Below, piece after piece: positions 23,659 through 32,141 of a DNA stretch of 42,768 bases. Origin of the DNA: Phycisphaerales bacterium UBA5793 (lineage in GTDB: Bacteria; Planctomycetota; Phycisphaerae; Phycisphaerales; UBA5793). The notes below the pieces were generated by a model, which saw nothing but the letters and a program-made list of their open reading frames with translations, did not search any database and was not told the DNA's origin. The DNA is taken from NCBI GenBank assembly GCA_002418285.1, contig DIDT01000022.1:1-42768 (forward strand), written 5' to 3'. Numbering within the stretch: the first letter of the stretch is position 1; each line of letters begins with the position of its first letter. The position numbers and the translations under genes are program-made.

Positions 23659-24780
23659 TCAGCCGCGAATGCGATTGACCAATGTCTGCGTCTTGACCTC
23701 CACACCCTTGAGCGAACTCTCAAGAGCGTTCCGATTGGGTGCGTATTCCATCGCCACGGACTTACGAACCCATTCCTTTTCGACCAGTTCGGTCAGCGAC
23801 ATGGTAAACGATCGCATGCCGTCTTCCGTGCTCTGGGCGACGATCGCGGGCAGGTCTTCTTCTTCGCCGTCGCGGATCTTCTCCTTCATGATCGGGGTGC
23901 TGAGCAGCACTTCAGTGGCCGGCACGGCGGAAACCTCGAAATCCTCCATCGCCGGCAGGAGCCGCTGCGCGCACACCGCCTTGAGCGTGTTGGCCAGGGC
24001 GCTGCGAATAAAGCCGTGCTCCGTCTGCGGGAAGAACTCCAGAATACGGCTCATGGACTGCATCGTGTCCGCAGTGTGCATCGAACCGAAAACAAGGTGG
24101 CCCGTTTCCGCAGCCTGGATCGCCGCCAGCACGGTGTCATGGTCGCGCATCTCGCCGATGAACACCACGTCCGGATCCTGCCGCACAAGGTAACGAAGGG
24201 CGCTCTTGTAATCAGGAACGTCAATGCCCAGCTCGCGCTGTGAGATGATCGAAAGCTTGGGCTTGAACTGATACTCGACCGGATCTTCAATCGTGATGAC
24301 ATGCTCGGCGCGAATGTGATTGATGTGTTCAATCATCGCAGCCAGCGTGCTCGACTTCCCACTGCCCGTCACGCCCACCACGAGAATGAGACCCTCGTTG
24401 GTCTCCGTGATGAGCTTCTCATAAATCGGCGGAAGGTGCAGCGAGGAGTACGTCGGAATCTCGCCCTTCACGCGGCGAATCGCCGCATTCGCGTGCCCGC
24501 CGGCGCGGAACATGTTCACGCGGAATCGGTCCCCGTTCTCATTGAACGTGGCAAAGTCCAGATCGCCGGAATCGTCGTATCGGTGACGTAACCGTTCCGG
24601 CACGATCGGATCCAGGAGGTGATCCGCCTCCTCGGCCGAGAGTGGTGGGCAGTCAATTGTTCGGAGCAGGCCGCCGACGCGATACGTGGGCGGCAAGCCG
24701 ACCTTGACGTGCAGGTCAGAAGCATCATGTTGCTTCATCCCCGCGAGCAGACGCTGAATCGACAGTGGACCGGTGAGCAT
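23659..24780 (-). CDS. pilT: Twitching-motility ATPase PilT
   Basis: From the ATG at 24780, eight bases after GGGAGG, it encodes 373 residues; a longer upstream frame lacks a ribosome site. The PAS-like N-terminal domain contains ASDLHVKVGLPPTYRV. The ATPase core has Walker A GVTGSGKSST near residue 135, the Asp box TIEDPVEY, Walker B DPDVVFIGEMRD, and the His box GHLVFGSMHTADT. The GEMRD motif and the ASDLH opening identify the retraction-ATPase group (PilT/PilU) of type IV pili, which depolymerise pilin at the inner membrane. No other pilus gene is near; the neighbour upstream is pgk, 120 bases away. A paralogue such as PilU cannot be ruled out, but the length suits PilT. Confidence 0.9.
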   Translation of the reverse strand: MLTGPLSIQRLLAGMKQHDASDLHVKVGLPPTYRVGGLLRTIDCPPLSAEEADHLLDPIVPERLRHRYDDSGDLDFATFNENGDRFRVNMFRAGGHANAAIRRVKGEIPTYSSLHLPPIYEKLITETNEGLILVVGVTGSGKSSTLAAMIEHINHIRAEHVITIEDPVEYQFKPKLSIISQRELGIDVPDYKSALRYLVRQDPDVVFIGEMRDHDTVLAAIQAAETGHLVFGSMHTADTMQSMSRILEFFPQTEHGFIRSALANTLKAVCAQRLLPAMEDFEVSAVPATEVLLSTPIMKEKIRDGEEEDLPAIVAQSTEDGMRSFTMSLTELVEKEWVRKSVAMEYAPNRNALESSLKGVEVKTQTLVNRIRG

Positions 24781-24900
24781 GTCACCTCCCTGCGCGAAAG
24801 CGCTTCGTGTGGCTGAAGCATGATACGGCGCGCAGACGACCGCGAACCACCACAATTCACTGTCGCGGTCAATTGAAGGTCGTTTCCCGGCTTTTTGGTC

Positions 24901-26106
24901 TCAGGCGGAATCGATGGCGTCAAGTCCGGGCATGCTCCTCCCCTCGAGCAGTCGCAGGCTTGCCCCGCCTCCAGTTGAGACGTGCGAGAACCGGTCGTCC
25001 ATCCCAAACGTCTCGACGGCCGCAGCGGAGTCGCCCCCGCCAATCACCGTCGTCGCGCCCTTTCCGGTCGCCCCAGCCATAGCGTCAGCGACCGCCTTGG
25101 TTCCGACGCTGAACGGACCGACCTCGAAGACACCCATGGGGCCGTTCCAGATGATCGTCCTGGCTTTGCTGATGCGCTCCGCGTACCGGGCCTGCGTTTG
25201 CGGTCCGATGTCCAGACCGATCCAGCCTTCCCCGATGTGGTCCTCGAAGACCTCGATCGGCGTCTCGTCGGAGATCTCCTTGCCGCACACGTGATCGTTC
25301 GGGAAGAACAGCTCCGCCTTCTTCTCGGCGGCGAGTTCGATGATTTCCTTGGCATCTTTGATGCAGTCGTGCTCGACCCGGCTCTTGCCCATCCGCCGGC
25401 CGAGCACCTCGAGAAAGGTATACGCCATAGCCCCACCAACCAGCACATCGTCGACGATGTCCAGCAGGCGGCGAATCGCGCCGAGCTTGTCGCTCACCTT
25501 CGCTCCGCCGAGGACCGCCACGAAAGGTCGCTGGGGGTGCTGCAGGATATCGGAGAGATACTTGACCTCAGCCAGGAGCAACAGGCCGGCCGCTCGCGGC
25601 GCGCCGGCCATCGCGGCGGGCACACCCACGATCGACGCGTGGGCGCGGTGCGCCGTTCCGAAAGCGTCGTTGCAATACACCTGGCCATACCTGGCGAGCT
25701 TCTGCGCAAAGGCCGCGTCGTTGTGTGTTTCCCCGGAGTGGAAGCGGAGATTTTCAAGCAGCAGCACCTCGCCATCGCCAAGACGCTCAACGGCGGCGGC
25801 TGCTGCTGCATCCGTGCAATCCTGGCTTGGGAAACCGACCGGCTTGCCCAGCAGCTTGCTCAGCGCCTCGGCGGCGGGCTTGAGCGAGTACTTCGCTTCA
25901 TAGCCTGCTTCAGCTGGGCGGCCGAGATGCGACATGAGAATGACTCTGCCACGACGCGCAAGGATCGTCTTGATCGTTGGCAGGGCGGCGCGGATGCGGC
26001 GGTCGTCGGTGATGGTCCCGTGCTCATCAAGTGGAACGTTGAAATCGACGCGAGTGAGGACGCGGCGGCCGGCGACGTCGACGTGTTCGATGCTCAACTT
26101 GCTCAT
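24901..26106 (-). CDS. pgk: Phosphoglycerate kinase
   Basis: A 401-residue, full-length, cytosolic enzyme that converts 1,3-bisphosphoglycerate and ADP to 3-phosphoglycerate and ATP in glycolysis (and the reverse in gluconeogenesis). The substrate-binding N-terminal lobe shows RVLTRVDFNVPLD, VILMSHLGRP and LLLENLRFHSGE. The nucleotide-binding lobe shows VLGGAKVSDK, WNGPMGVFE and TTVIGGGDSAAAVE, ending in the hinge motif SHVSTGGGASLRLLEG. All catalytic motifs are intact. The gene stands apart from gap or tpi. It lies 50 bases after the coiled-coil membrane protein gene and upstream of pilT, possibly on one transcript, since I see no good terminator between them. Confidence 0.97.
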   Translation of the reverse strand: MSKLSIEHVDVAGRRVLTRVDFNVPLDEHGTITDDRRIRAALPTIKTILARRGRVILMSHLGRPAEAGYEAKYSLKPAAEALSKLLGKPVGFPSQDCTDAAAAAAVERLGDGEVLLLENLRFHSGETHNDAAFAQKLARYGQVYCNDAFGTAHRAHASIVGVPAAMAGAPRAAGLLLLAEVKYLSDILQHPQRPFVAVLGGAKVSDKLGAIRRLLDIVDDVLVGGAMAYTFLEVLGRRMGKSRVEHDCIKDAKEIIELAAEKKAELFFPNDHVCGKEISDETPIEVFEDHIGEGWIGLDIGPQTQARYAERISKARTIIWNGPMGVFEVGPFSVGTKAVADAMAGATGKGATTVIGGGDSAAAVETFGMDDRFSHVSTGGGASLRLLEGRSMPGLDAIDSA

Positions 26107-26156
26107 GGCGGAAAGTGGCTCCGTCAGGGTTCAGAAATGGAACGTGATGGGTGAGT

Positions 26157-26957
26157 TCAGAAGGGCTGATGATAGCCGGCGGTTGCCCCCGTTTGGTTGT
26201 CCCGCAGTGCGATCGGTGGGTCAAGCAGTTCCTTCATGACGAACGCCTGACGCAGCGAATCACGGTTCAACATCAGGGCGCCCATCGGGGTCGTCCGCGA
26301 TGCGGGAACGACAACCGGTTGCGGCTCGGCTGGAATTCCGGCGGCTCCGGATGCCAGCGACGCGACTACCTGCTCGACGACTTGTCTCGCCGGCGCACCC
26401 GACAGAACACTGTCTCGCCGCTGAGTCGCCTGGCGCTGTCGCGCAGATTCAGCCGCCTGGGCTCGCTGGCGCCGCGTCATGGGCGCGGTGCTGGCCGCGG
26501 GCCCGGGCTGGGATCGACCCGACGCGGCCCGCTGTGACCGCAAACGATCCACTTCAATCTGACGACGGCGCAACTCCTCCATCGCCAGCCGGCGGCGGCG
26601 AGCCAACTCGTCCTCTGCCGAAACACGGGCCTGAGCGGGCCTTTGCTCCGTCTGGCCGCGCATCGCCGCCTCCCGGGCCTTCCACATCTCGATCTGAGCT
26701 TGGCGTTGGGCGGCAAGTTCGTCCTGGATCGTCGCCGGTTCGCGATTTTGCGCGGATACCTCTGACCGCTGCAGCGTGGTCGGGGGTTTAGTCTGCGCTG
26801 GTTGCGACGAAGGGGAGAACGACTCGCCTCGAATTCGTCGAGCCTCCGCTTCGCGCTTCTTGTCCGCAAGCACTTTGAGTCCCTGCGAGACAGCGGGGAT
26901 CGCAATCACGAGGATGTAGATGATCGTCTGGAGGTTGTTCTGAAGCCATTGCGGCAT
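26157..26957 (-). CDS. Uncharacterised membrane-anchored coiled-coil protein
   Basis: I do not recognise a functional family. The 266-residue protein has one N-terminal membrane helix (about residues 9-27, TIIYILVIAIPAVSQGL). A Gln/Arg/Ala/Glu-rich region of about 170 residues follows, predicted to be coiled coil or disordered (ELARRRRLAMEELRRRQ is the clearest heptad run). The C-terminal stretch GALMLNRDSLRQAFVMKELLDPPIALRD is better ordered; I believe similar endings occur in other planctomycete proteins, but I cannot confirm this here. The N-terminus and the spacing to the importer genes suggest it may share their transcript. The charge pattern would suit a scaffold or a membrane-bound interaction module, but that is inference only. 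Confidence 0.7.
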   Translation of the reverse strand: MPQWLQNNLQTIIYILVIAIPAVSQGLKVLADKKREAEARRIRGESFSPSSQPAQTKPPTTLQRSEVSAQNREPATIQDELAAQRQAQIEMWKAREAAMRGQTEQRPAQARVSAEDELARRRRLAMEELRRRQIEVDRLRSQRAASGRSQPGPAASTAPMTRRQRAQAAESARQRQATQRRDSVLSGAPARQVVEQVVASLASGAAGIPAEPQPVVVPASRTTPMGALMLNRDSLRQAFVMKELLDPPIALRDNQTGATAGYHQPF

Positions 26958-27021
26958 GAAGATCCCTCTGATTCTGCTCTGTTAGAGTATAGCGGCGTTG
27001 CTGCCGAACCATGCCCTGTCT

Positions 27022-27771
27022 TCAGGCTCGCGATGCCTGCAGCACATTGTCGGCGAACTCAAATCTGACGCCGTAGACGCGCTCCAGCACCGCCGGTTCG
27101 CACACTTGCGTTGCAGGCCCGGATGCGATGACGTTCCCTTTGTGCATGATCCATGTATCGTCACTCAGGCTGCGCGCAAGGGCCAGGTCGTGGAGAATCA
27201 CAATAACGGCGCGACCCGTCGTAGCACATTCCCGCAACACCTGGGCGGTCTGCTGAACGTGTCGCGGATCCAGAGCCGAAGTTGGCTCGTCGAGCAGGAT
27301 CACTGCATCACGCCGTGCGTGGACCTGTGCCAGCGCTCGCGCCAGTGCCGCGCGCTGCTGCTGGCCGACGCTGAGCGTGTTGAACACACGGTGAGCGACA
27401 TCCGAAAGCTCACACTGCTCAAGAGCCTCATCCACCGCTCGCGCCGAGTGCGGCAGGGCGTAGCGGCCGAGCTCCACAACCTCGCGGATCGTGAATGGGG
27501 CGTCGACGCGAGGGCGCTGCGGAACGTACGCCAGGCGCGCGGCCCGCACTCGAGCGGGAAGTTGACCCAGGTCGCTGTCGTCGAGCATGACGGTCCCCTC
27601 ATCTGGGGCAAGTACGCCGGACATCAGGCGCAGCAGCGTCGACTTGCCAACCGCGTTGGGGCCGATGATCGCGGTGATGCGGTCGCGCTGCGCCTCGGCA
27701 CTGACATCATCCACCACACGCTTGCCGGGATGCTCAAACGCAAACGAAATGTGCTCAAGGCGCAGCGTCAT
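27022..27771 (-). CDS. ABC importer ATPase, BtuD/FecE-type
   Basis: From the ATG at 27771, whose start overlaps the permease stop as ATGA, it encodes 249 residues. A GTG three codons earlier is possible but loses the coupling. Walker A is GPNAVGKST (37-45), the Q-loop is in YVPQRPRVDAPFTIREVV, the signature is LSVGQQQRAALARAL, Walker B is VILLDEPTSALDP, and the H-loop is VIVILHDLALA. The ordering and the PQR...TIREVVELGRY segment are typical of ATPases serving FecCD-type permeases for vitamin B12, haem or ferric siderophores. It energises uptake with the two proteins encoded just upstream. Substrate specificity cannot be told from the ATPase. Confidence 0.9.
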   Translation of the reverse strand: MTLRLEHISFAFEHPGKRVVDDVSAEAQRDRITAIIGPNAVGKSTLLRLMSGVLAPDEGTVMLDDSDLGQLPARVRAARLAYVPQRPRVDAPFTIREVVELGRYALPHSARAVDEALEQCELSDVAHRVFNTLSVGQQQRAALARALAQVHARRDAVILLDEPTSALDPRHVQQTAQVLRECATTGRAVIVILHDLALARSLSDDTWIMHKGNVIASGPATQVCEPAVLERVYGVRFEFADNVLQASRA

Positions 27772-28754
27772 TCGATCCACCCCGATTGCCGATGTCGAAG
27801 CAGGTAGATGAAGACCGGGCCGCCGATGGCGCTGGTGAGTATGCCGATGGGCAGCAGCCCTCGCGGTTGAGGAATCGACGGGATGTGGGGGATCAACTGC
27901 ACGGCCGTATCCGCGGCGAGCAGCAGGGCGGCCCCGATGAGCGCGGCTCCAACCAGCAGCGCCGCATGTCTCGACCCGACGATCAGGCGAGCCAGATGCG
28001 GCGCAATGAGGCCGACAAAGCCAATTGGCCCCGCCAGCAGCACGGAGACAGCGGTGAGAACGCCTGCGGTGAGGAACATCCTGATCCGCAGTGATGCGAG
28101 ATTGACGCCCACGCTTGCCGCTTCATCGTCGCTCAATGCTGCAGCATCCAAGGCTCGCGACCATCGCAGACTGATCGCCAGCCCGGCCATCGCGGTCACC
28201 GATCCGGCAATCACCAGGCTGGGCGCCGCCTCCGGGGCAATGCGCCCCATCATCCAGCGCAGCAACTGGTCGGCGTCGCGCCCCATCATGAACTGCACGA
28301 ACATCAGCAGCGCCGATGCCACGACGCTGATCATCACGCCGACGAGCAGCATGGACATAGGATCGATCAGTCCGCGGCGCAGGCTGAGTTTGTACACCAG
28401 CAGCAGCGCCAGGCTGGATCCCGCCACAGCACCCACGGGTTCACCGACCCAGGATGCGACGCTGTGCGGAACAGCGCCCAACTGAACCATTCCGACACCC
28501 AGCGCCGCGCCGGCGGCCAGGCCGAGGATGTACGGACTCGCCAGCGCGTTGCGCAGCAGGGATTGGAGCATCACCCCGCTCACCGACAGGCAAGTGCCCA
28601 CGCAAATGGCCCCGAACACGCTCACGAGTCGCAGCTCAAGCACGAGGCGATCCGCCGGCCAGCCGATGGAATACCCCACGATCAACCGAACGATGGCCAG
28701 CGCCACCATAATGATCGCCAGCAGGATGATCCGAGGCACTGGGCGACCGCTCAT
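27768..28754 (-). CDS. FecCD/BtuC-type ABC importer permease
   Basis: A 328-residue integral membrane protein with about ten hydrophobic helices, the normal count for BtuC and FecCD permeases. Family motifs include GTCLSVSGVMLQSLLRNALASPYILGLA near the start (G-Q-x-x-x-N-P-L-A-x-P-like), PMSMLLVGVMIS in the middle, and GPIGFVGLIAPHLARLIVG near residue 250, the loop that contacts the ATPase. It forms the channel for B12, haem or siderophore import. Its start overlaps the binding-protein stop and its stop overlaps the ATPase start, each by four bases (ATGA), so the order is binding protein, permease, ATPase, translated as a coupled set. Confidence 0.92.
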   Translation of the reverse strand: MSGRPVPRIILLAIIMVALAIVRLIVGYSIGWPADRLVLELRLVSVFGAICVGTCLSVSGVMLQSLLRNALASPYILGLAAGAALGVGMVQLGAVPHSVASWVGEPVGAVAGSSLALLLVYKLSLRRGLIDPMSMLLVGVMISVVASALLMFVQFMMGRDADQLLRWMMGRIAPEAAPSLVIAGSVTAMAGLAISLRWSRALDAAALSDDEAASVGVNLASLRIRMFLTAGVLTAVSVLLAGPIGFVGLIAPHLARLIVGSRHAALLVGAALIGAALLLAADTAVQLIPHIPSIPQPRGLLPIGILTSAIGGPVFIYLLRHRQSGWIE

Positions 28755-29701
28755 GGCTCGGGGGGCCCTTGTTTCCGCGCGAGTCGTTCAAGGATCGTTC
28801 GAAGTTCCTGTGCGACGCCGATGACCGATGCGCCGGGCAATTGTGATCGGGGATGCCCCAGCACCGCCAGACGACCTGCCCGTACGCAATCGAGATCGAG
28901 TCGCGCGAGCGATCCCAGGGCGAGTTCGGGATGCGCCAAGATTTCGTCATTGGCGCCCGGCTCCGCAATGATCAGCGCCCATGGCTGACTTGCTGCAACG
29001 CGTTCGAGATCCAGTTCCTGCCACGCGCCGCCGGCGAGTGCATTGCGCGCGCCGAGCGATTCGAGGATGTCGCTGACGTAACTTCCAGGCCCGTACGCCG
29101 ATGGCGGATCCGTGAAGTACAAAACCATGATCGGCCCAAGATGATCGGTCTCCGCGGCTGGCAATGGCGCGAGCGCCGCATCGATCTCATGCGCCAGCTT
29201 CTCTGATCGCTGCGTCACGATCGCGCGCGACTGTGGCTCTCCCGCGAATGAGAGTTGCTCCGCCAGCGTGGTGATCGCCTGTTGAATGTCCGAGAGGCTG
29301 TCGATCTGCAGGTTGATCAGATTCCACTCCCGCTCTGTCGAAACTTCTTCAAGTCGATTTGGAGCGCCGATCTTTCCGGCCTGGAGCACGATGTCAGTCG
29401 GGTTGAGTGCCAGCACGGCTTCGAGGTTGATGCTGGTCAGATCGCCCACGCGCGGAACGGAATCGGGCAACTGTTCTTCCCACGTGTCGCGTCCGACGAT
29501 TCGATCGCCAAGATCGAGCGAAATCAGCAGGTCGGTGACTGCCGGGCTCAGACACACGATGCGCATGACCCGGGAAGGAGGGGCCTGCGAATGCGGCGCC
29601 GCCCGCCTGCACCCGGGGACGAGGAAACCGATAAAGCACATCGTGAAGGCGAGAGCCGCCGTCAGCCGATGGTTACCGGAGACAAGTTGGATCACATGCA
29701 T
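28751..29701 (-). CDS. BtuF/FhuD-type substrate-binding lipoprotein
   Basis: A 316-residue cluster-A-type (class III) binding protein. The signal sequence ends in FLVPGC, a lipobox, so it is probably tethered to a membrane by lipid. The two lobes start with MRIVCLSPAVTDLLISLDLGDRIVG and VLYFTDPPSAYGPGSYVSDILESLGARNALAGG, linked by one long helix, the layout of BtuF. VGDLTSINLEAVLALNPTDIVL is the classic helix-turn at the ligand cleft. It captures B12, haem or a chelated metal and delivers it to the coupled permease. I lean to cobalamin because of the BtuF-like opening, but the sequence does not settle it. The upstream region lacks a clear cobalamin riboswitch. Confidence 0.88.
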   Translation of the reverse strand: MHVIQLVSGNHRLTAALAFTMCFIGFLVPGCRRAAPHSQAPPSRVMRIVCLSPAVTDLLISLDLGDRIVGRDTWEEQLPDSVPRVGDLTSINLEAVLALNPTDIVLQAGKIGAPNRLEEVSTEREWNLINLQIDSLSDIQQAITTLAEQLSFAGEPQSRAIVTQRSEKLAHEIDAALAPLPAAETDHLGPIMVLYFTDPPSAYGPGSYVSDILESLGARNALAGGAWQELDLERVAASQPWALIIAEPGANDEILAHPELALGSLARLDLDCVRAGRLAVLGHPRSQLPGASVIGVAQELRTILERLARKQGPPEP

Positions 29702-29766
29702 CGTATTAATGGCCCAACATCGTACGCCCCAACCGGTCTGGTCACAGGTCCGTGCCCGGGTTTCCC

Positions 29767-29807
29767 GACCGCAGGCGGTCCAATCGCATCGAACGTGGTA
29801 TCGTTCG
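29767..29807. promoter_or_regulatory. Two inverted repeats in the divergent importer/rsfS promoter region
   Basis: GACCGC-AG-GCGGTC (29767-29780) is a perfect 6+2+6 palindrome, and CGAACG-6-CGTTCG (29790-29807) is a perfect 6+6+6 inverted repeat. Both lie in the 155-base gap between divergent genes, upstream of the importer and of rsfS. They look like operator sites for a dimeric regulator, though either could simply be a small RNA hairpin. Confidence 0.35.
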
Positions 29808-29856
29808 CTGTCGCCGCGATGACCGCGGGGGGAGAATCGGGAGGAATCAGACGCGC

Positions 29857-30261
29857 ATGACTACACAGACGAACGCCGCCGCCCTTGAGGCCAGGCAGTT
29901 TGCCATCGAGGCGGCGAGGCTGCTTGCGGACACCAAGTGCGAGGACGTCGTGGCGCTGGACGTTCGCGGCTTGAGCCAGGTGACGAGTTTCGTGGTCATC
30001 GCCACCGGCACCTCCGATCGCCAGATGAGTTCCGTGAGCGACGACGTTGTTGAACTCGGCGAGTCCACCGGCCACCCCCTCTTCCGAATGAATCGCGAAC
30101 GATCTTCAACGTGGACCGTGGTGGACTTTGTCGACGTGACGATCCACCTGTTCGAGCCCAACGCTCGGGCCTTTTACGATCTCGATCACCTCTGGATGGA
30201 CGCCGATCCCGTGCCGTGGAAGCGCAATGGAGCCGCCCCGCGTGGAGGCGACTCAGGCTGA
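29857..30261 (+). CDS. rsfS: Ribosomal silencing factor RsfS
   Basis: From the ATG at 29857 (GGGAGGA 11 bases upstream) it encodes 134 residues, close to the usual length of 105-135. The conserved regions are DVVALDVRGLSQVTSFVVIATGTSDRQ near the start and FVDVTIHLFEPNARAFYDLDHLW near the end. RsfS binds ribosomal protein uL14 on the large subunit and blocks joining with the small subunit when nutrients fall. In many genomes it follows nadD; here nadD is absent, and the gene sits divergent from the importer and overlapping a histidine kinase. An earlier ATG at 29752 would add 35 residues of Arg-rich, non-family sequence and is rejected. Confidence 0.93.
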   Translation: MTTQTNAAALEARQFAIEAARLLADTKCEDVVALDVRGLSQVTSFVVIATGTSDRQMSSVSDDVVELGESTGHPLFRMNRERSSTWTVVDFVDVTIHLFEPNARAFYDLDHLWMDADPVPWKRNGAAPRGGDSG

Positions 30262-31912
30262 GCCAATGGCCACGTTCAGATCCTCCGGACTCTCGCTTGC
30301 AAATAAGTGCCAACTTCTGTTCGGCCTCGCCGTTGTTCTGATCCTGACTGCCGCGCTCAGTGTCCCCTGGATCCGCATGCAGGAGATGGTCGACGAAGGC
30401 CAGTTCGAAGTGGCCAGCCAGTTGGCCGACGGCTGGCTGAATAATCTCTTCGATCTCACCCAACCGGTCACATCAGGGCCGACCGACGCGGGACCCAAAT
30501 CGGGCAACGCCAACCTGCCCGCACTGAGCATCCGCTTCGTGACGCTGCATGACATCGAAATCGGCGCGGTTCAGGGCGATGCGTTTCTGGCCAATGCCGC
30601 CACTGCAGCCGCCACTGCAAACGAATACAAACGCGTCGATCGGCAGCCCGGCGAACCCGTGCGCTACCGCTATGCCCGCGTCCTGCGCCTGGGCGAGGTC
30701 GAGGCGATCAAGTCCACAGGGCGATTCGACGAGATCGTTCGTCGCGCTGCACAGATGGCCGATGCCGAGCCGAATCCCCCTGTTGGACTGCTCGTCATCG
30801 ATCGCGATGCCCACTCCGCCGTACGCGAGGTCTTTATCAACCGCGCCTACATACTCGGCTCGGGAGTGCTCGCGGGAGTGCTGGCGTTTGGAGTGTTCTA
30901 TGTCATTACCACGCGCATCATCCTCTCCCCGGTCCGCGTTCTGCGCGAGACCGCGGAGCGCGTCTCGACCGGTGAACTCAACATCCGCTCTGACATCCGC
31001 ACCGGTGATGAATTCGAAGAACTCTCAGAGACCTTCAACCTGATGCTCGCCAACCTCAAGAGCAGCCAGGATCAACTGCGCCAGATCAACAAGAGTCTCG
31101 ATCTCAAACTCAATGAACTCGCCGCATCCAATGTCTTCCTCGAACAATCCAACCGACTCAAGTCCGAATTCCTCGCCAACGTCTCGCACGAACTTCGCAC
31201 GCCGCTGAACTCGATCCTCGGCTTTGCCGAGGTGATCCAGGAACTCGACAACGAAGAAGCCGAGGAAAGCGAATCGGCGAAACTCGAAAAGCGGCTGCGC
31301 TACCTGCACAACATCGTCACCTCGGGTCGAAGCCTCCTCGAACTCATTAACGATTTGCTCGACCTCGCCAAGATCGAAGCGGGCCGACTCGAAGTCACTG
31401 TCGAACAGACCAGCGTGGCCGACGTCTGTGAGGGGCTGATGACGCTCGTGCGCCCGCAGTCCGAAAAGAAGAGGATCGATCTGGTCGTCCAGGTCAGCCC
31501 GACGCTCCCGCCGATCGAAACCGATCCGGGTCGGTTCCAGCAAATCATCTTCAACTTCCTCTCCAATGCGGTGAAGTTCACTCCGCAGGGTGGCCGCATC
31601 ACCCTTGCCGCCGAACGCGTGCGAACGGCTGACGCGGGAGATCAGGTGCGCGTCGCGGTCAGCGACACGGGACCCGGGATCAGCAAGGAAGATCAGCAGA
31701 TCATCTTCGAGAAATTCCGGCAGGTTGATGCGAGTCACACTCGTCGGCACGCCGGCACAGGGCTGGGGCTGGCGATCTGCCGTGAACTCGCCGGGCTCCT
31801 CGGCGGGTCGGTCGCGGTGACGAGCGAAATCGGGGTTGGCTCGACGTTTACTTTGATCCTTCCCCTGCAATTGGAGGTCGACAAGCCGCAGTCACTCATG
31901 CCGACCGGCTGA
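30227..31912 (+). CDS. Membrane-bound sensor histidine kinase
   Basis: Starting at 30227 it has 561 residues and overlaps the rsfS end by 35 bases; the ATG at 30266, just after the rsfS stop, is an equally good choice. Two membrane helices (about 27-49 and 206-229) bracket an extracytoplasmic sensor domain of about 155 residues. Next come a HAMP linker (about 230-285), a short coiled coil, HisKA with the phosphorylated histidine in NVSHELRTPLNS (His321), and a HATPase domain with NAVKFT (N-box), DTGPGI (G1), and GTGLGL (G2). No response regulator gene lies nearby, so it is an orphan kinase here. I see no haem or PAS motif in the sensor domain. It ends without further signalling domains. Confidence 0.92.
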   Translation: MEPPRVEATQAEPMATFRSSGLSLANKCQLLFGLAVVLILTAALSVPWIRMQEMVDEGQFEVASQLADGWLNNLFDLTQPVTSGPTDAGPKSGNANLPALSIRFVTLHDIEIGAVQGDAFLANAATAAATANEYKRVDRQPGEPVRYRYARVLRLGEVEAIKSTGRFDEIVRRAAQMADAEPNPPVGLLVIDRDAHSAVREVFINRAYILGSGVLAGVLAFGVFYVITTRIILSPVRVLRETAERVSTGELNIRSDIRTGDEFEELSETFNLMLANLKSSQDQLRQINKSLDLKLNELAASNVFLEQSNRLKSEFLANVSHELRTPLNSILGFAEVIQELDNEEAEESESAKLEKRLRYLHNIVTSGRSLLELINDLLDLAKIEAGRLEVTVEQTSVADVCEGLMTLVRPQSEKKRIDLVVQVSPTLPPIETDPGRFQQIIFNFLSNAVKFTPQGGRITLAAERVRTADAGDQVRVAVSDTGPGISKEDQQIIFEKFRQVDASHTRRHAGTGLGLAICRELAGLLGGSVAVTSEIGVGSTFTLILPLQLEVDKPQSLMPTG

Positions 31913-32006
31913 CTCCGAACAATCGCTCAAGCGCCCACAGTTGTATCTTAATTGCCGTGAAACGACCCCTGCTCAGGGGAAACGAACCTCTTCGAAGCCG
32001 TTCCGG

Positions 32007-32035
32007 TTGACATGCGGGCAAAAACCCAGCATACT
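32007..32035 (+). promoter_or_regulatory. Sigma-70 promoter
   Basis: A perfect -35 box TTGACA (32007-32012) is followed by a 17-base spacer and a -10 box CATACT (32030-32035, four of six consensus positions). It lies about 105 bases before the ATG of the secreted propeller-like protein, in an otherwise empty 229-base gap. This is the best promoter in the window. Confidence 0.75.
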
Positions 32036-32141
32036 GTTGATTATGAGATGGCCGGGCCTCGCTCATCGCGAGGTACGCTTGTTTGGTCCGCCGTTCGGAA
32101 CCGACAACCGGACTCGAAACCCTCTGGAAGTGGAGAGAAAA

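Noticed and set aside
24838..24870. GACCGCGA / TCGCGGTC inverted repeat as a pgk terminator
   Set aside because: The 17-base loop is large and neither strand has a T tract after the stem, so intrinsic termination is unlikely.
29702..29790. Possible cobalamin riboswitch upstream of the importer
   Set aside because: GGGAAACCCGGGCACGG superficially resembles the core, but the B12 box (GCCACTG-like) and the paired arms are absent or out of order.
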